From Bacteroidota bacterium (GTDB lineage: Bacteria > Bacteroidota > Bacteroidia > Chitinophagales > Chitinophagaceae), in NCBI GenBank assembly GCA_018267675.1, contig JAFDYA010000057.1, forward strand, positions 1 to 32,410: 32,410 nucleotides of DNA, given 5' to 3'. Positions 1-8,248 of this stretch are shown in pieces. Under the pieces are notes generated by a model. It did no database searches and was not told where the DNA came from. It saw only the letters and a list, made by a program, of their open reading frames with translations. The number at the start of each line of letters is the position of its first letter. Within the stretch, counting starts at the first letter, position 1. Made by a program: the position numbers and the translations under genes.

Positions 1-371
1 CCGAGCGCTCCATTCAACGCCGCGCCAATAGCCAGGCCCGCCCCTGCAAGCAATGCAGCAAAGCTGGTCAGATTCACGCCGAGCATTCCGATGACCGACA
101 ACAAGAGCAAGATCAACATGGACACCTTGAACAAAGAACCCAAAAAACGCTGTAAGGACACTTCCATGTTCCGCTTGGCCATCACCCGAATCAGCAATCC
201 GTGTACTTTATTGATCAACCAATTGCCTATGATATAGACTGCAATTGCTCCAAGCAACTTCGGTGCAAAGTCGATCGCCATTCCTTTCACTTTGTCGAGC
301 CAGCCGCCCGCAGCCGCTAGATGTTCCGCTCCCTGCGTTGAAATTTCTGTAGTAATTTGTAATAATGTCAT
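1..371 (-). CDS. MscS-family mechanosensitive channel (N-terminal part, 3' end outside window)
   Basis: Reading the minus strand from the ATG at 371 gives 123 residues that stay open to the window edge, so the C-terminal part is missing. After a short N-terminus there are hydrophobic stretches at about residues 38-50 and 75-90, then an Ala/Gly-rich helix (AALLAGAGLAIGAALNGALG) ending at the window edge. This matches the pore-lining TM3 of small-conductance mechanosensitive channels, with the alternating A/G packing surface. Such channels sit in the inner membrane and release solutes on hypo-osmotic shock. The short N-terminus with few TM helices fits the compact MscS type rather than the large MscK type. 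Family assignment is strong; whether pore and beta domain are intact cannot be seen. Confidence 0.85.
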   Translation of the reverse strand, partial: MTLLQITTEISTQGAEHLAAAGGWLDKVKGMAIDFAPKLLGAIAVYIIGNWLINKVHGLLIRVMAKRNMEVSLQRFLGSLFKVSMLILLLLSVIGMLGVNLTSFAALLAGAGLAIGAALNGAL

Positions 372-467
372 ACTGGTTGTTTAGTTAAATTATTTGGATG
401 CTTTTTTCAATCCTGAAGCTGCAATAGCCTATTTGTTACCATTACCAACATCTGGAAGCTTTGAGTT

Positions 468-475
468 CAAATATA
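468..475 (-). promoter_or_regulatory. Candidate -7 box upstream of the MscS-like gene
   Basis: Minus strand TATATTTG matches the Bacteroidota -7 consensus TAnnTTTG. It would leave a leader of about 90 nt before the ATG at 371. No TTTG lies at the expected -33 distance, so this is only a candidate. The rest of 372-631 shows no convincing gene. Confidence 0.35.
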
Positions 476-631
476 GGTAACACAACTTTTTCTCCTTGCC
501 CAATTGGATGGAGGTTATTAGGTAAAACGTTTCTTGTTTATAAAATTCGCGGGTGTCATGACAAGCATTGTGCCAAAATACAAAAAGGGGCAAACGTTTG
601 GCCGCAAGTGGGCGCAACACCCAGATCGCCA

Positions 632-2854
632 CTATTGTATAACCAGCTTCCGAACAATACTTGGTACTGATTCCTTGCTTAATACTACTTGATACAGGCC
701 GCTTGGCAGCTCGGAGACCACAATTGAATTTCGACCGGAGAGCACCCGGCTCAATACCTTTTGTCCCAAAGTATTTTGCAGGCTCAATTGTACTTTGCCC
801 AAGCTTTCCGGAAAGCTAATATTGATGACATCCTTCGCGGGGTTAGGAAACAGTTGTACCGCCTCTAGTGCCGCTACCGGATCCAAGCCTACATTGCTTG
901 CCTGGATACTGAACTCCCCTTCATTTATATTGAAAAAGACATTGCCCGAGCCTTTCACTTTTATTCGTGCTGTGCTGGTATTGATATTCGGGATCATCAC
1001 GCTGGCCTTACCATTATTTAATGCGGCGGCGCGCAACAAAGTAGGATAGGTATAGCCGCCATCTGTCGAAAGATAAATATCCACAGTTGCCGCCCCGATA
1101 GGTGCTAGATCCGTTTGTGCTACATTCCATGTGATATTAGCCCTGCCGCCACCCTGCCAAATGGCGCCTGTTGCCGGTGCGGTCACTTCAAAGGGGATAC
1201 CCGTATTCACTACGTCCAGCGTTATGGCATCGTTTGAGAAGTTGAAGGTGCCCCAGCCCTGATACACATCCCGCTCCACTAATCGAAATACCATCGTCCG
1301 TGCTGTATCCGGTAGCTTCTCCCCGCGTATCATAGGATTAGCGCCAATCGTCAACCATTTCAACGCCGGAAAAACCCGAGTAGTCGCCGGTGTAGGTTGA
1401 TAGCAGCGAAATAGTGGGCCGTTCAAATGTGTGTTGGACAAAGTGCTCTTAAAATCACCCAGATCCCGTTCTTCCCAAGTATAGGTGATTGTATCCGCTG
1501 TTGCATCTGAAGCTATTGGGCCGCTCAATTCAAACGGCGTCTTATAGGGGATTGAATATTTTGCATCAAACGCCGGCATACTAGCATTGGTATTACTTGA
1601 GGCTTGGGTGCTTGGGCAAGTGCCGCCGGTATTGGGCAGGGTGATATAATTACTGATCTCTTCGAGGGATGCCGAGTGAAAATAGGGATCCGAGTGCGCT
1701 TGGTAATCGTTGCCGGAGCCACAGATGCCCGCATAGGCCATGATCGTAGTACCAGAGCCCGGCTCATAGGCTCTGCTTGCTACTCCATTAGAAAAGCAGG
1801 ATCCGGTATTGGCATTGAAGGTATGGTTAGCGCCAAATTGGTGTCCCATTTCGTGGCAGACATAGTCAATATCAAACGCATCACCATAGGGAGCCGGAGA
1901 ACCGGTTACACCTTGTGCTTTATTACTTGTCCTACAAACGCTTGCACGGGATGCAATACCGCCACCGCCTGTACTGAACACATGGCCTATATCATAATTG
2001 GCGGAGCCAATGACATTATCCACGGTAGTTTGATTCTGACCAAGCATTGTACCGCCATTATAATTTGAATAGGGACTGTTTGTAATAAAGATCAAATCAT
2101 CAGTATTGGCTACTAAGGTCAAATGTATCGCCAGCTCCCGCTCATACACACCGTTCACCCGATTCATGGTAGTGACCATCTTAGATAGTACCAAAGGCTT
2201 CGTTGGGCCATAGGGCACTACCGCCGCACAATACTCACTATCCGCGGCTAATGCTAAACGATAGGTTTTTTGTACAGTACCATTGCTAAGGCCATAGCCG
2301 GCATAGGGATTTGCTTCTTTACCCAGTTCCGATTGAGCAAGTTCACAGATCATTTTTTCCCGATTAGCGGGGTGATAATCGCTCCGGTAGTACGCCACAT
2401 AATGGCCGCTAGGCCGGCTGGTGTAGGGGTCTATGAGGTAGTTGCCGCTAGGGTCAAACACATAAGCGTGAAACCCGAAAAGGGTATAATCAATCTTCGC
2501 CGTTACCTGCCGGTTGTTCACAGCCTCTGCGGTGTAGGTCTTAATGAATGGATACTTCAAGGCCAGCCCTGGCTCCATCATTGAGCTTTCCCAAATTCTG
2601 AATTCACGAAATGTGCCCTCCGGGCTTGGTAGGCTAATGATTTGGGCCTGCTGCGGAGTCTGCGTGCAAGCCTGTAAAAATCCTTGCAATTCTTGTTCAT
2701 CTGTTTGAAAACTTCTAAACCGCTCAGCCGGCAAAATGGGTGCTACGCCTTCATAACGGAAATCATTGGGAAGTACCTGCCAGAGCACGCTTTGCGCTTG
2801 TGTCAAGGGGCAAACGCCCAAAAAGAAGAGAAAAAACCCAAAGAAATTTCGCAT
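632..2854 (-). CDS. Secreted reprolysin-like zinc metalloprotease with T9SS sorting domain
   Basis: 740 residues. A signal peptide occupies about residues 1-20 (cleavage near TQAQ). The catalytic domain carries the metzincin zinc motif HExxHxxGxxH at H334, E335, H338 and H344, followed by a Met-turn (TTIMAYAG) about 40 residues later, as in M12B/reprolysin-like peptidases. The preceding part probably contains the propeptide. Around residues 560-655 is an Ig-like beta domain (ITWNVA...VDIYLSTDGG) often found in Bacteroidota exoproteases. The last 75 or so residues are a Por/T9SS type A sorting domain (LFPNPAKD, then LPSGLYQVVL and a terminal RKLVIQ). Expected path: Sec export, then type IX secretion and surface attachment or release. 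It is divergent from tsaE, with 130 bp between them. The natural substrate is unknown. Confidence 0.92.
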   Translation of the reverse strand: MRNFFGFFLFFLGVCPLTQAQSVLWQVLPNDFRYEGVAPILPAERFRSFQTDEQELQGFLQACTQTPQQAQIISLPSPEGTFREFRIWESSMMEPGLALKYPFIKTYTAEAVNNRQVTAKIDYTLFGFHAYVFDPSGNYLIDPYTSRPSGHYVAYYRSDYHPANREKMICELAQSELGKEANPYAGYGLSNGTVQKTYRLALAADSEYCAAVVPYGPTKPLVLSKMVTTMNRVNGVYERELAIHLTLVANTDDLIFITNSPYSNYNGGTMLGQNQTTVDNVIGSANYDIGHVFSTGGGGIASRASVCRTSNKAQGVTGSPAPYGDAFDIDYVCHEMGHQFGANHTFNANTGSCFSNGVASRAYEPGSGTTIMAYAGICGSGNDYQAHSDPYFHSASLEEISNYITLPNTGGTCPSTQASSNTNASMPAFDAKYSIPYKTPFELSGPIASDATADTITYTWEERDLGDFKSTLSNTHLNGPLFRCYQPTPATTRVFPALKWLTIGANPMIRGEKLPDTARTMVFRLVERDVYQGWGTFNFSNDAITLDVVNTGIPFEVTAPATGAIWQGGGRANITWNVAQTDLAPIGAATVDIYLSTDGGYTYPTLLRAAALNNGKASVMIPNINTSTARIKVKGSGNVFFNINEGEFSIQASNVGLDPVAALEAVQLFPNPAKDVINISFPESLGKVQLSLQNTLGQKVLSRVLSGRNSIVVSELPSGLYQVVLSKESVPSIVRKLVIQ

Positions 2855-2972
2855 AAAAAAATTATGGGGATAAAGCTAGGTTAAACGAAGGGAATGGTCG
2901 GGTGCTCTGCGGTCGTTGCGGGACCAATGTAGGAGCATTGACAAAACGATTACTCTTCGGAGGCAAAGCAAC

Positions 2973-2980
2973 TATTTTCG
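2973..2980 (+). promoter_or_regulatory. Candidate -7 box of the tsaE operon
   Basis: TATTTTCG fits TAnnTTTG with one mismatch and ends only 4 nt before the tsaE ATG. If used, transcription would begin at or next to the start codon, giving a nearly leaderless mRNA. No clear -33 TTTG is seen. Confidence 0.4.
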
Positions 2981-2984
2981 CAGT

Positions 2985-3455
2985 ATGGCTTTTGATTCTT
3001 TTGAAACAAACTTTGAACTGGATGATATACACAATGCTGCAAAGCAACTTTTAGCCTGGGTAGGTGCATCAAAAATTATCAGCTTTAGCGGTACGCTCGG
3101 TGCGGGAAAGACTACTTTTATCCGAGCCTTGTGCGATGAGCTCGCCGTAAAAGATGCGGTCAGTTCGCCCACTTTTGCCTTGATCAATGACTATGTGTTT
3201 GGCGATGGTGCTACCGAACAGCATATCTTGCACATGGACTGGTATCGGCTAAAATCCGAAGAAGAAGCACTGAATGCAGGTATGGAAGATGCGTTACACA
3301 GCCTAGCTCGTTACTGTTTTATTGAATGGCCCGAGCAAGCACCGACCTTGTTAACTATGCCACATATCGCCGTGTTGCTCGAAGCGGATGATGTGGGTCG
3401 GCGGAGCTTAGTCGCTCGAAAACAGCCCTTTTACAAGGCAGGAATACTACCTTAG
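2985..3455 (+). CDS. tsaE: tRNA threonylcarbamoyladenosine biosynthesis ATPase TsaE
   Basis: 156 residues, the normal size for TsaE. With TsaB and TsaD this cytoplasmic ATPase makes t6A37 on ANN-decoding tRNAs. The Walker A loop GTLGAGKT is at residues 36-43, followed by the family motifs SSPTF (60-64), HMDWYRL (83-89) and FIEWPE (112-117). The reading frame extends further upstream, but the ATG at 2985 aligns with the family N-terminus and lies just behind a -7-like box, so I chose it. The gene heads a same-strand run with a crotonase, a sugar kinase and a reductase (27-73 bp gaps). These neighbours have no obvious link to tRNA modification. Confidence 0.93.
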   Translation: MAFDSFETNFELDDIHNAAKQLLAWVGASKIISFSGTLGAGKTTFIRALCDELAVKDAVSSPTFALINDYVFGDGATEQHILHMDWYRLKSEEEALNAGMEDALHSLARYCFIEWPEQAPTLLTMPHIAVLLEADDVGRRSLVARKQPFYKAGILP

Positions 3456-3482
3456 CCCAAAGCGAAAAAATCAGATCTATTC

Positions 3483-4262
3483 ATGTCCTCTACACTACTC
3501 CAAGAACGCCGGGGAGCTGTTGCTATTCTATCCCTCAACCGTCCGGAAAAGTACAATAGCTTCAACCGGGAAATGGCGCTAGCCTTGCAAACTGCACTGG
3601 ATGCTTGTGCCCAAGATGATACTGTCCGGTGTATTGTGCTTACCGGTTCCGGCAAAGGCTTTTGCGCGGGTCAAGACCTCTCCGAAGCCAGCGACGTGGC
3701 CAATTTGGATTTCAAAAAGATGGTGGAAGAACAATATAATGCAACCATTCTCCGAATGCGCAATATTGAAAAGCCCATCCTAGCGGCAGTAAATGGTGTA
3801 GCCGCAGGTGCAGGGGCTAATATTGCTTTTGCCGCCGATATTGTAGTTGCTGCAAGCTCGGCAAAGTTCATCCAAGCCTTCAGTAAAATATCCCTGATCC
3901 CTGATAGTGGCGGTACCTATTTCCTGCCGCGGATGATTGGGACCCAACGTGCCTTAGCCCTAACCCTTACCGGCGACCCGATATCCGCCACTGAAGCGCA
4001 ACAAATTGGGCTAGTCTATAAAGTATTTGAAGATGATGTGTTTGCCGGTGCTTGGGCAATGATGGCTGAAAGCCTAGCCCAAGGAGCGACCCGTGGTTTT
4101 GGATTGACCAAGCGTGCCATCAACCAAAGCCTGAACAACACGCTCCAACAACAGCTGGATCTTGAGCGGGACTTGCAAGCAACAGCCGGTGCCAGTGCAG
4201 ATTTTGCGGAAGGTGTTCGTGCATTTCTCGAAAAACGCAAACCCATTTTCCAGGGCAAATAG
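3483..4262 (+). CDS. Enoyl-CoA hydratase/isomerase, PaaG-like
   Basis: 259 residues, the standard length of a crotonase-fold enzyme. The oxyanion-hole segments are GFCAGQDL (residues 59-66) and the Gly/Ala-rich stretch NGVAAGAGANIAFAADI (104-120). The acidic residue D141 in LIPDSGGTYFLPR takes the position of the catalytic Asp of PaaG-type isomerases rather than the Glu pair of classical hydratases. This suggests 2-(1,2-epoxy-1,2-dihydrophenyl)acetyl-CoA isomerase or a delta3-delta2 enoyl-CoA isomerase acting on a CoA thioester in the cytoplasm. No other phenylacetate genes are in the window, so a general beta-oxidation role is equally possible. It starts 27 bp after tsaE and probably shares its transcript. 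Confidence 0.85.
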   Translation: MSSTLLQERRGAVAILSLNRPEKYNSFNREMALALQTALDACAQDDTVRCIVLTGSGKGFCAGQDLSEASDVANLDFKKMVEEQYNATILRMRNIEKPILAAVNGVAAGAGANIAFAADIVVAASSAKFIQAFSKISLIPDSGGTYFLPRMIGTQRALALTLTGDPISATEAQQIGLVYKVFEDDVFAGAWAMMAESLAQGATRGFGLTKRAINQSLNNTLQQQLDLERDLQATAGASADFAEGVRAFLEKRKPIFQGK

Positions 4263-4344
4263 TTTATTCTCTCTGCCAGCGTCCTCACGGTTCCTGCCAT
4301 TCAAACCCTATTTTCGCGCATCATTTTATAATCTATCCATTTCT

Positions 4345-5271
4345 ATGTCTCTTCTTGTTGTTGGTACCATGGCCTTTGATGCCCTAGAAACACCCTTCGG
4401 TAAAGTTGATCGAGTAATCGGTGGCTCTGCTACCTATGTGGCTTGGTCGGCTTCCTATTTCACCCAACCCATCCGGCAGGTATCCATCATTGGAGGCGAT
4501 TTCCCAACTACCGAAATTGATGCTTTGAAAAAGCGAGGGGTCACTTTTGAAGGTGTAGAAGTGGTGAAAGAAGGTAAGAGCTTTTTCTGGAGCGGTCGCT
4601 ACCACATGGATATGAACACCAGAGATTCGCTGATTACTGAGCTCAATGTTCTGGCCGACTTCAACCCACAACTTCCCGAAAGCTATCAAGATTGTGAATT
4701 CTTAATGTTGGGCAATTTGGTTCCTGCTATCCAAATGAACGTGATCAACCAATTGCGAAAACGACCCAAGCTCATCGTGCTCGACACCATGAACTTCTGG
4801 ATGGAGACCGCAATGGACGACTTGAAAAAAGCAATCGGTATGGTGGATGTCTTGCTGGTCAATGACTCTGAAGCGCGCCAACTTACCGGTGAATATTCCC
4901 TGCCCAAAGCGGCTATGAAAATTCAGGAAATGGGCCCAAAGTTTTTGATCATTAAGAAAGGAGAGCATGGTGCGCTTTTGTTCCATGACAGATCAGTGTT
5001 TTACGCCCCTGCACTTCCATTGGACGAAGTATTTGACCCGACCGGTGCAGGCGATACCTTCGCCGGCGGCTTCATGGGGCATCTTGCCAAAACCAAAGAC
5101 ATCTCTTTTGAAAACATGAAAACAGCCATCATTTACGGCTCTGCCATGGCATCATTTTGTGTAGAGAAATTTGGCCCACAACGGCTTCAAGAATTGAGTG
5201 AACAAGACATTCAGGAGCGTATGCAATCCTTCGTTGATCTCGTAAATTTTGATATTGATCTCGTCGGTTAA
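4345..5271 (+). CDS. PfkB-family carbohydrate kinase
   Basis: 308 residues from the ATG at 4345; the frame is open further upstream but overlaps the crotonase gene, and the family N-terminus MSLLVVGTMAFD fits this start. The first PfkB signature appears as GGSATYVA near residues 26-33. The second, DPTGAGDTFAGG, begins at D231, with the catalytic base D237 and the GAGD anion hole. The enzyme should phosphorylate a sugar or nucleoside with ATP in the cytoplasm. The N-terminus (GTMAFDALETPFG) resembles a group of ribokinase-like proteins common in Bacteroidota whose substrate I cannot name. No sugar transporter is adjacent. Confidence 0.85.
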   Translation: MSLLVVGTMAFDALETPFGKVDRVIGGSATYVAWSASYFTQPIRQVSIIGGDFPTTEIDALKKRGVTFEGVEVVKEGKSFFWSGRYHMDMNTRDSLITELNVLADFNPQLPESYQDCEFLMLGNLVPAIQMNVINQLRKRPKLIVLDTMNFWMETAMDDLKKAIGMVDVLLVNDSEARQLTGEYSLPKAAMKIQEMGPKFLIIKKGEHGALLFHDRSVFYAPALPLDEVFDPTGAGDTFAGGFMGHLAKTKDISFENMKTAIIYGSAMASFCVEKFGPQRLQELSEQDIQERMQSFVDLVNFDIDLVG

Positions 5272-5310
5272 TCGAACCATTTCACTTTTGTTTTTCCCAA
5301 TCAAATCACC

Positions 5311-6039
5311 ATGACCTACGCATTAATCACCGGTGGCTCCAGAGGTATTGGTCGCGCCATTTGTTGCCAGCTTGCCAATATGGGCTATAATATTTTGGTG
5401 AACTATAAAGGCAATAGAGCTGCCGCCGAAGAAACCGTACAACTCGTGACTTCCCTTGGCCAACAAGCCGAGGCGCTTGCTTTTGATGTAGCCGATGCAG
5501 ATGCCGTGCGGGCAGTATTGGGTGCCTGGCAGGCGGCACATCCTGAAGACAAGATTGAGGTATTGGTGAATAATGCCGGTATTCGGGAAGATACTTTAAT
5601 GATGAGCATGACCGATGCGCAATGGAATAGCGTGTTGGATACATCACTCGGTGGCATGTACACGGTGACGAAACAAGTGCTCAACAACATGTTGCTCGCT
5701 CGCTTTGGTCGGATCGTCAATATTGTCTCCCTCTCCGGCCTCAAAGGGATGCCCGGCCAAGTAAATTACAGTGCGGCAAAGGCCGGTATGATCGGCGCTA
5801 CTAAAGCCCTGGCGCAGGAAATAGCAAAACGAAATATCACTGTAAACGCAGTAGCTCCAGGCTTCATCAAGACTGATATGACCGAGGAACTGAACGAAAA
5901 AGAATTGGCTAAATTGATACCGGCACAACGCTTCGGAACGGCGGAAGAAGTGGCGGCTGTTGTCGGGTTTCTTGTTTCTAAACAAGCCGGCTATATCACC
6001 GGCCAGGTCATTTCTGTAAATGGTGGCTTATATGCCTAG
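5311..6039 (+). CDS. fabG: 3-oxoacyl-[ACP] reductase, FabG-like SDR
   Basis: 242 residues with a complete classical short-chain dehydrogenase layout: cofactor loop TGGSRGIG at residues 7-14, NNAG at 87-90, and catalytic S140, Y153 and K157 with FabG spacing (Ser 13 residues before Tyr, YSAAK). The C-terminus (GFIKTDMTEEL, then GYITGQVISVNGG) is FabG-like. Expected reaction: NADPH-dependent reduction of 3-oxoacyl-ACP in fatty acid synthesis. No acp or fabF gene is adjacent, so it may be a second FabG paralogue serving a specialised pathway. It ends the tsaE run, and its stop codon lies inside a hairpin shared with the convergent kinase gene. Confidence 0.82.
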   Translation: MTYALITGGSRGIGRAICCQLANMGYNILVNYKGNRAAAEETVQLVTSLGQQAEALAFDVADADAVRAVLGAWQAAHPEDKIEVLVNNAGIREDTLMMSMTDAQWNSVLDTSLGGMYTVTKQVLNNMLLARFGRIVNIVSLSGLKGMPGQVNYSAAKAGMIGATKALAQEIAKRNITVNAVAPGFIKTDMTEELNEKELAKLIPAQRFGTAEEVAAVVGFLVSKQAGYITGQVISVNGGLYA

Positions 6040-6049
6040 CAACTAGGCA
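6033..6049. terminator. Short hairpin holding both convergent stop codons
   Basis: TGCCTAG, loop CAA, CTAGGCA: a perfect 7-bp stem with a 3-nt loop. The left arm contains the TAG of the fabG-like gene and the right arm contains the TAG of the sensor kinase on the other strand. There is no T run on either side, so termination is only a guess. Confidence 0.35.
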
Positions 6050-7008
6050 GGCAGGAAAATTTGAAATAGGGCGCCTTGCGGCTGATTGTCCAGCACACTA
6101 AGTCTTCCTTTGTGTTGGAGGATGATTTTTGAGGTAAGGAACAAGCCTAATCCTGTGCCCTTCGTTTTTCGGGTAGCCTCGTCACCTACACGGTAAAATT
6201 TGTTGAAGATTTTTCGTTTCTCCAAGTCGGGGATGCCTTGTCCATTATCCGCCACAGCCAGTACCAGCCCATTTTCTACCTTCTTTAGTCGTATGTCGAT
6301 AGCGCTATTTGGAGGGGTGTATTTTATCGCATTTTCCAACAAATTGTGTAGCGCCATTTGCAGCAACATTCTATCGCCCTCCACCATGCAGCCCGTTTGG
6401 ATGTCGGTGGTGATCCGGTTGGGGTAGCGTGCCAGATACAAGTCTGCCGCGTCTTCCACCATTTCCGAAAGTGAAAACTGTTCTTTAATAGATTTGTACT
6501 GTCTGCCTTCAATTTGGGACGTAATCAACATGTTGTTGCACAGGTCAGCAAGTCGATCACTCTCTTCTATGCCACGCCGGAGCAATTGTGCTTTTTGTTC
6601 CTCATTCAATTGTCGTTTCTGGAGTGTCTGCAGGCTGAGCTTCATCCCGGCAATTGGGCTTTTCAACTCGTGGGTCACGGCCAACATGAAGTTGCGTTGC
6701 TGTCGTTGCAAGCGTACATTCCTACGGAGGGAGCCATAGACTACTGCGGCTCCCACAAAAAGTATCAACAGCAAGACGCTGCCTTCCCCCAGGTATTGCG
6801 CATGTCGGCCATTGAGGTGTTCCTGAAGCTCTGCAAGTTCCGCCCGATAGCGTTCCGGCTGGGCGGCACTATCAATTTTCTGATGCAAAGCTTGCCGCTC
6901 GGTCTCAAAAATAATCCGGCTTTGGCGTTGCAGGCTGATGCCCCAGAATACAAGCGCAGCAACCGTGTAGAGCAAGAGCAAGGAAAATACGACCGTGAAA
7001 AAACGCAT
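6043..7008 (-). CDS. Membrane sensor histidine kinase
   Basis: 321 residues. Two transmembrane helices (about 5-23 and 76-93) enclose a short extracytoplasmic segment of about 50 residues that is Gln/Arg/Glu-rich, so the sensor is small. HisKA follows, with the phospho-acceptor H113 in VTHELKSPIAG. The HATPase domain has the N box (LLENAIKY, N226), G1 (DNGQG, 254-258) and G2 (GTGLGLF, from 284). It should autophosphorylate and pass phosphate to a response regulator, but none is encoded nearby. The start lies 9 bp after the gldH stop, which implies co-transcription with gldH. The signal sensed cannot be inferred. Confidence 0.92.
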   Translation of the reverse strand: MRFFTVVFSLLLLYTVAALVFWGISLQRQSRIIFETERQALHQKIDSAAQPERYRAELAELQEHLNGRHAQYLGEGSVLLLILFVGAAVVYGSLRRNVRLQRQQRNFMLAVTHELKSPIAGMKLSLQTLQKRQLNEEQKAQLLRRGIEESDRLADLCNNMLITSQIEGRQYKSIKEQFSLSEMVEDAADLYLARYPNRITTDIQTGCMVEGDRMLLQMALHNLLENAIKYTPPNSAIDIRLKKVENGLVLAVADNGQGIPDLEKRKIFNKFYRVGDEATRKTKGTGLGLFLTSKIILQHKGRLSVLDNQPQGALFQIFLPA

Positions 7009-7017
7009 AGTACAGGC

Positions 7018-7611
7018 TTATTTTTCCTTTTGGTAATGCGGCAACTGCTCTATCCTCAACCCAACAGAAAGCACTTCGGGCAGCGGGTCACGACGCATAT
7101 CTTGACTTAGCCGTATCTGGTATCTGCCTTGTTTAGGGAAAAAGGCCGGACGATCCAAGGAAGTAATCGGCGCGCGCTGTTCATAGATTGCCCCCATGCC
7201 TCTGCCCAGCCATTGCCCGGAAACCGCCGCCAGTGGCACTTCTACCCGCACTTTCCCCCAAGCAGTATCACCGGGGGCTTTGCTCTCCAAGCTGATCCAA
7301 ATATTAGAAAACGGATAAACATCCGTATGGCGCAACACCAATTGGAGCTGATAAGCCGCTGCTGTATCCTCAATATCGAATTGAAAAGTGGGCTGAAAAG
7401 TGGATGGCCAAGTGCCTCCGGGTAGGGCAAAATTTTCCTGAAACTGCGGCGAAGGCCTGGTGCAAGCGCTAAACGCGAGAAACAACAATAGAATACTCAA
7501 ATGAGCAAGCGACCCAAAATAGGGATGTATAGCCGCCCGCCTACATAGTTGTCCCAGTGTGTACTTCCTATTTTTATTCTCCGACGCTAAAAGCATAGCT
7601 GCAAGTTGCAT
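7018..7611 (-). CDS. gldH: Gliding motility lipoprotein GldH
   Basis: A lipobox (LAFSAC, C50 in this frame) follows a hydrophobic stretch, so this is an exported lipoprotein. The body has features I associate with GldH: YPFSNIWI, then a GQWLGRGMGAIYEQR segment and a C-terminal GLRIEQ strand. GldH is needed for gliding and surface-protein function in Flavobacterium; its exact biochemical role is unsettled. About 35 residues precede the hydrophobic core in the longest frame, too many for a normal signal peptide. There is no internal ATG after residue 6 before the core, but a TTG just before the core (the L of LSILLL) could start it. The first gene of a pair with the downstream kinase. Confidence 0.82.
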   Translation of the reverse strand: MQLAAMLLASENKNRKYTLGQLCRRAAIHPYFGSLAHLSILLLFLAFSACTRPSPQFQENFALPGGTWPSTFQPTFQFDIEDTAAAYQLQLVLRHTDVYPFSNIWISLESKAPGDTAWGKVRVEVPLAAVSGQWLGRGMGAIYEQRAPITSLDRPAFFPKQGRYQIRLSQDMRRDPLPEVLSVGLRIEQLPHYQKEK

Positions 7612-7761
7612 TTAAGTAGCCAAACAGCAGCAATCTTTTCTAGAAATTTTCAAGTACAAAGAACAAGTGAACGGAAGGCAGTGCTACTTTTTTCTATTTT
7701 ACACTTCCCTAATTGGTACCTAATCCTCTTCCCTCCAAAGAGGAGCACAAGCTATTTTTTC

Positions 7762-7775
7762 TTTTTTTGGGCGCC
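7762..7775 (+). repeat. 14-nt inverted repeat, left copy
   Basis: TTTTTTTGGGCGCC. The exact reverse complement is at 13031-13044, on the other side of the two T9SS genes, 5.3 kb away. Confidence 0.6.
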
Positions 7776-7785
7776 ATTTCCTCCG

Positions 7786-7850
7786 CTCACTTGCTGAGGG
7801 GGCTTGTCCCCTCACTCGCTGAGGGGGCTTGTTCCCTCACTCGTTGAGGG
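7786..7850 (+). repeat. Three tandem CCCTCA...TGAGGG hairpin units
   Basis: Three units spaced about 25 nt apart, each centred on CTCACTCGCTGAGGG or a near copy (loops CTTGC, CTCGC and CTCGT). The middle unit folds with a 7-bp stem, CCCCTCA 7808-7814 with TGAGGGG 7820-7826; the third has a 6-bp stem. A fourth copy with an 8-bp stem lies at 12958-12978. Unit length and number do not fit a CRISPR array. Confidence 0.75.
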
Positions 7851-7946
7851 TACTACTCCTCGCCCCCGATTCCCAGCGGGGCTGTGGGGTATTCGCTACT
7901 GTGGGGGGCGCAAACCCTTAATTTGGGAGCTGCTTCATTTGAGTGG

Positions 7947-7971
7947 TACATTCCAAGATTTCCCAAAGCAG
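7947..7971 (+). repeat. 25-nt direct repeat, left copy
   Basis: Starts TACATTCCAAGATTTCCCAA; matches 12885-12909 in the same orientation at 23 of 25 positions. Its function is unknown. Confidence 0.6.
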
Positions 7972-8248
7972 TTCTTTACCTACGATGAAAGACTCACTCA
8001 TGTCTGCGGCAACAGCTCATAAGCCATTGTTTACAATGCTTTTATCACATTTTGCGGCTGTTTTGTACTATTTCATATCGTCTAGATTTTTACTGCGGAA
8101 TCTGCTGGATTTATGCTACCTTCCTAGGCGAACTTTTCTATCATTCGTTCACTTTCATTGAAATTGCACTGAAAATTGAGCCTGTTCAAAGAAATGGTTA
8201 CTCCAATTTATTCAAAAGTTTTCATTTTGTTAATTTTATTTGAATTTA

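Larger units (their letters stand above)
7612..8248. other. Gene-poor, repeat-rich intergenic segment
   Basis: No credible gene is seen here; the short open frames have no start context and run through repeats. The left half is C/G-rich and holds a copy of a 14-nt inverted repeat, three CCCTCA/TGAGGG hairpin units and a 25-nt direct repeat, all echoed at 12885-13044. From about 8020 it becomes A/T-rich and leads into the promoter of the large T9SS gene. Confidence 0.6.

Noticed and set aside
429..632. Open frame of 67 codons on the minus strand directly after the metalloprotease stop
   Set aside because: No start context, no recognisable motif, and it overlaps the likely promoter of the MscS-like gene.
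1604..2068. 154-codon plus-strand frame inside the metalloprotease gene
   Set aside because: Antisense to a well-supported coding region with the zinc motif; composition is a codon shadow.
7786..7850. Possible CRISPR array
   Set aside because: Only three short units with about 10 nt between them, palindromic, and no cas genes nearby.
7804..8022. Plus-strand frame with two SL(R/V)xG-like repeats
   Set aside because: The repeats are just the translation of the tandem CCCTCA/TGAGGG hairpins; no conserved protein expected.
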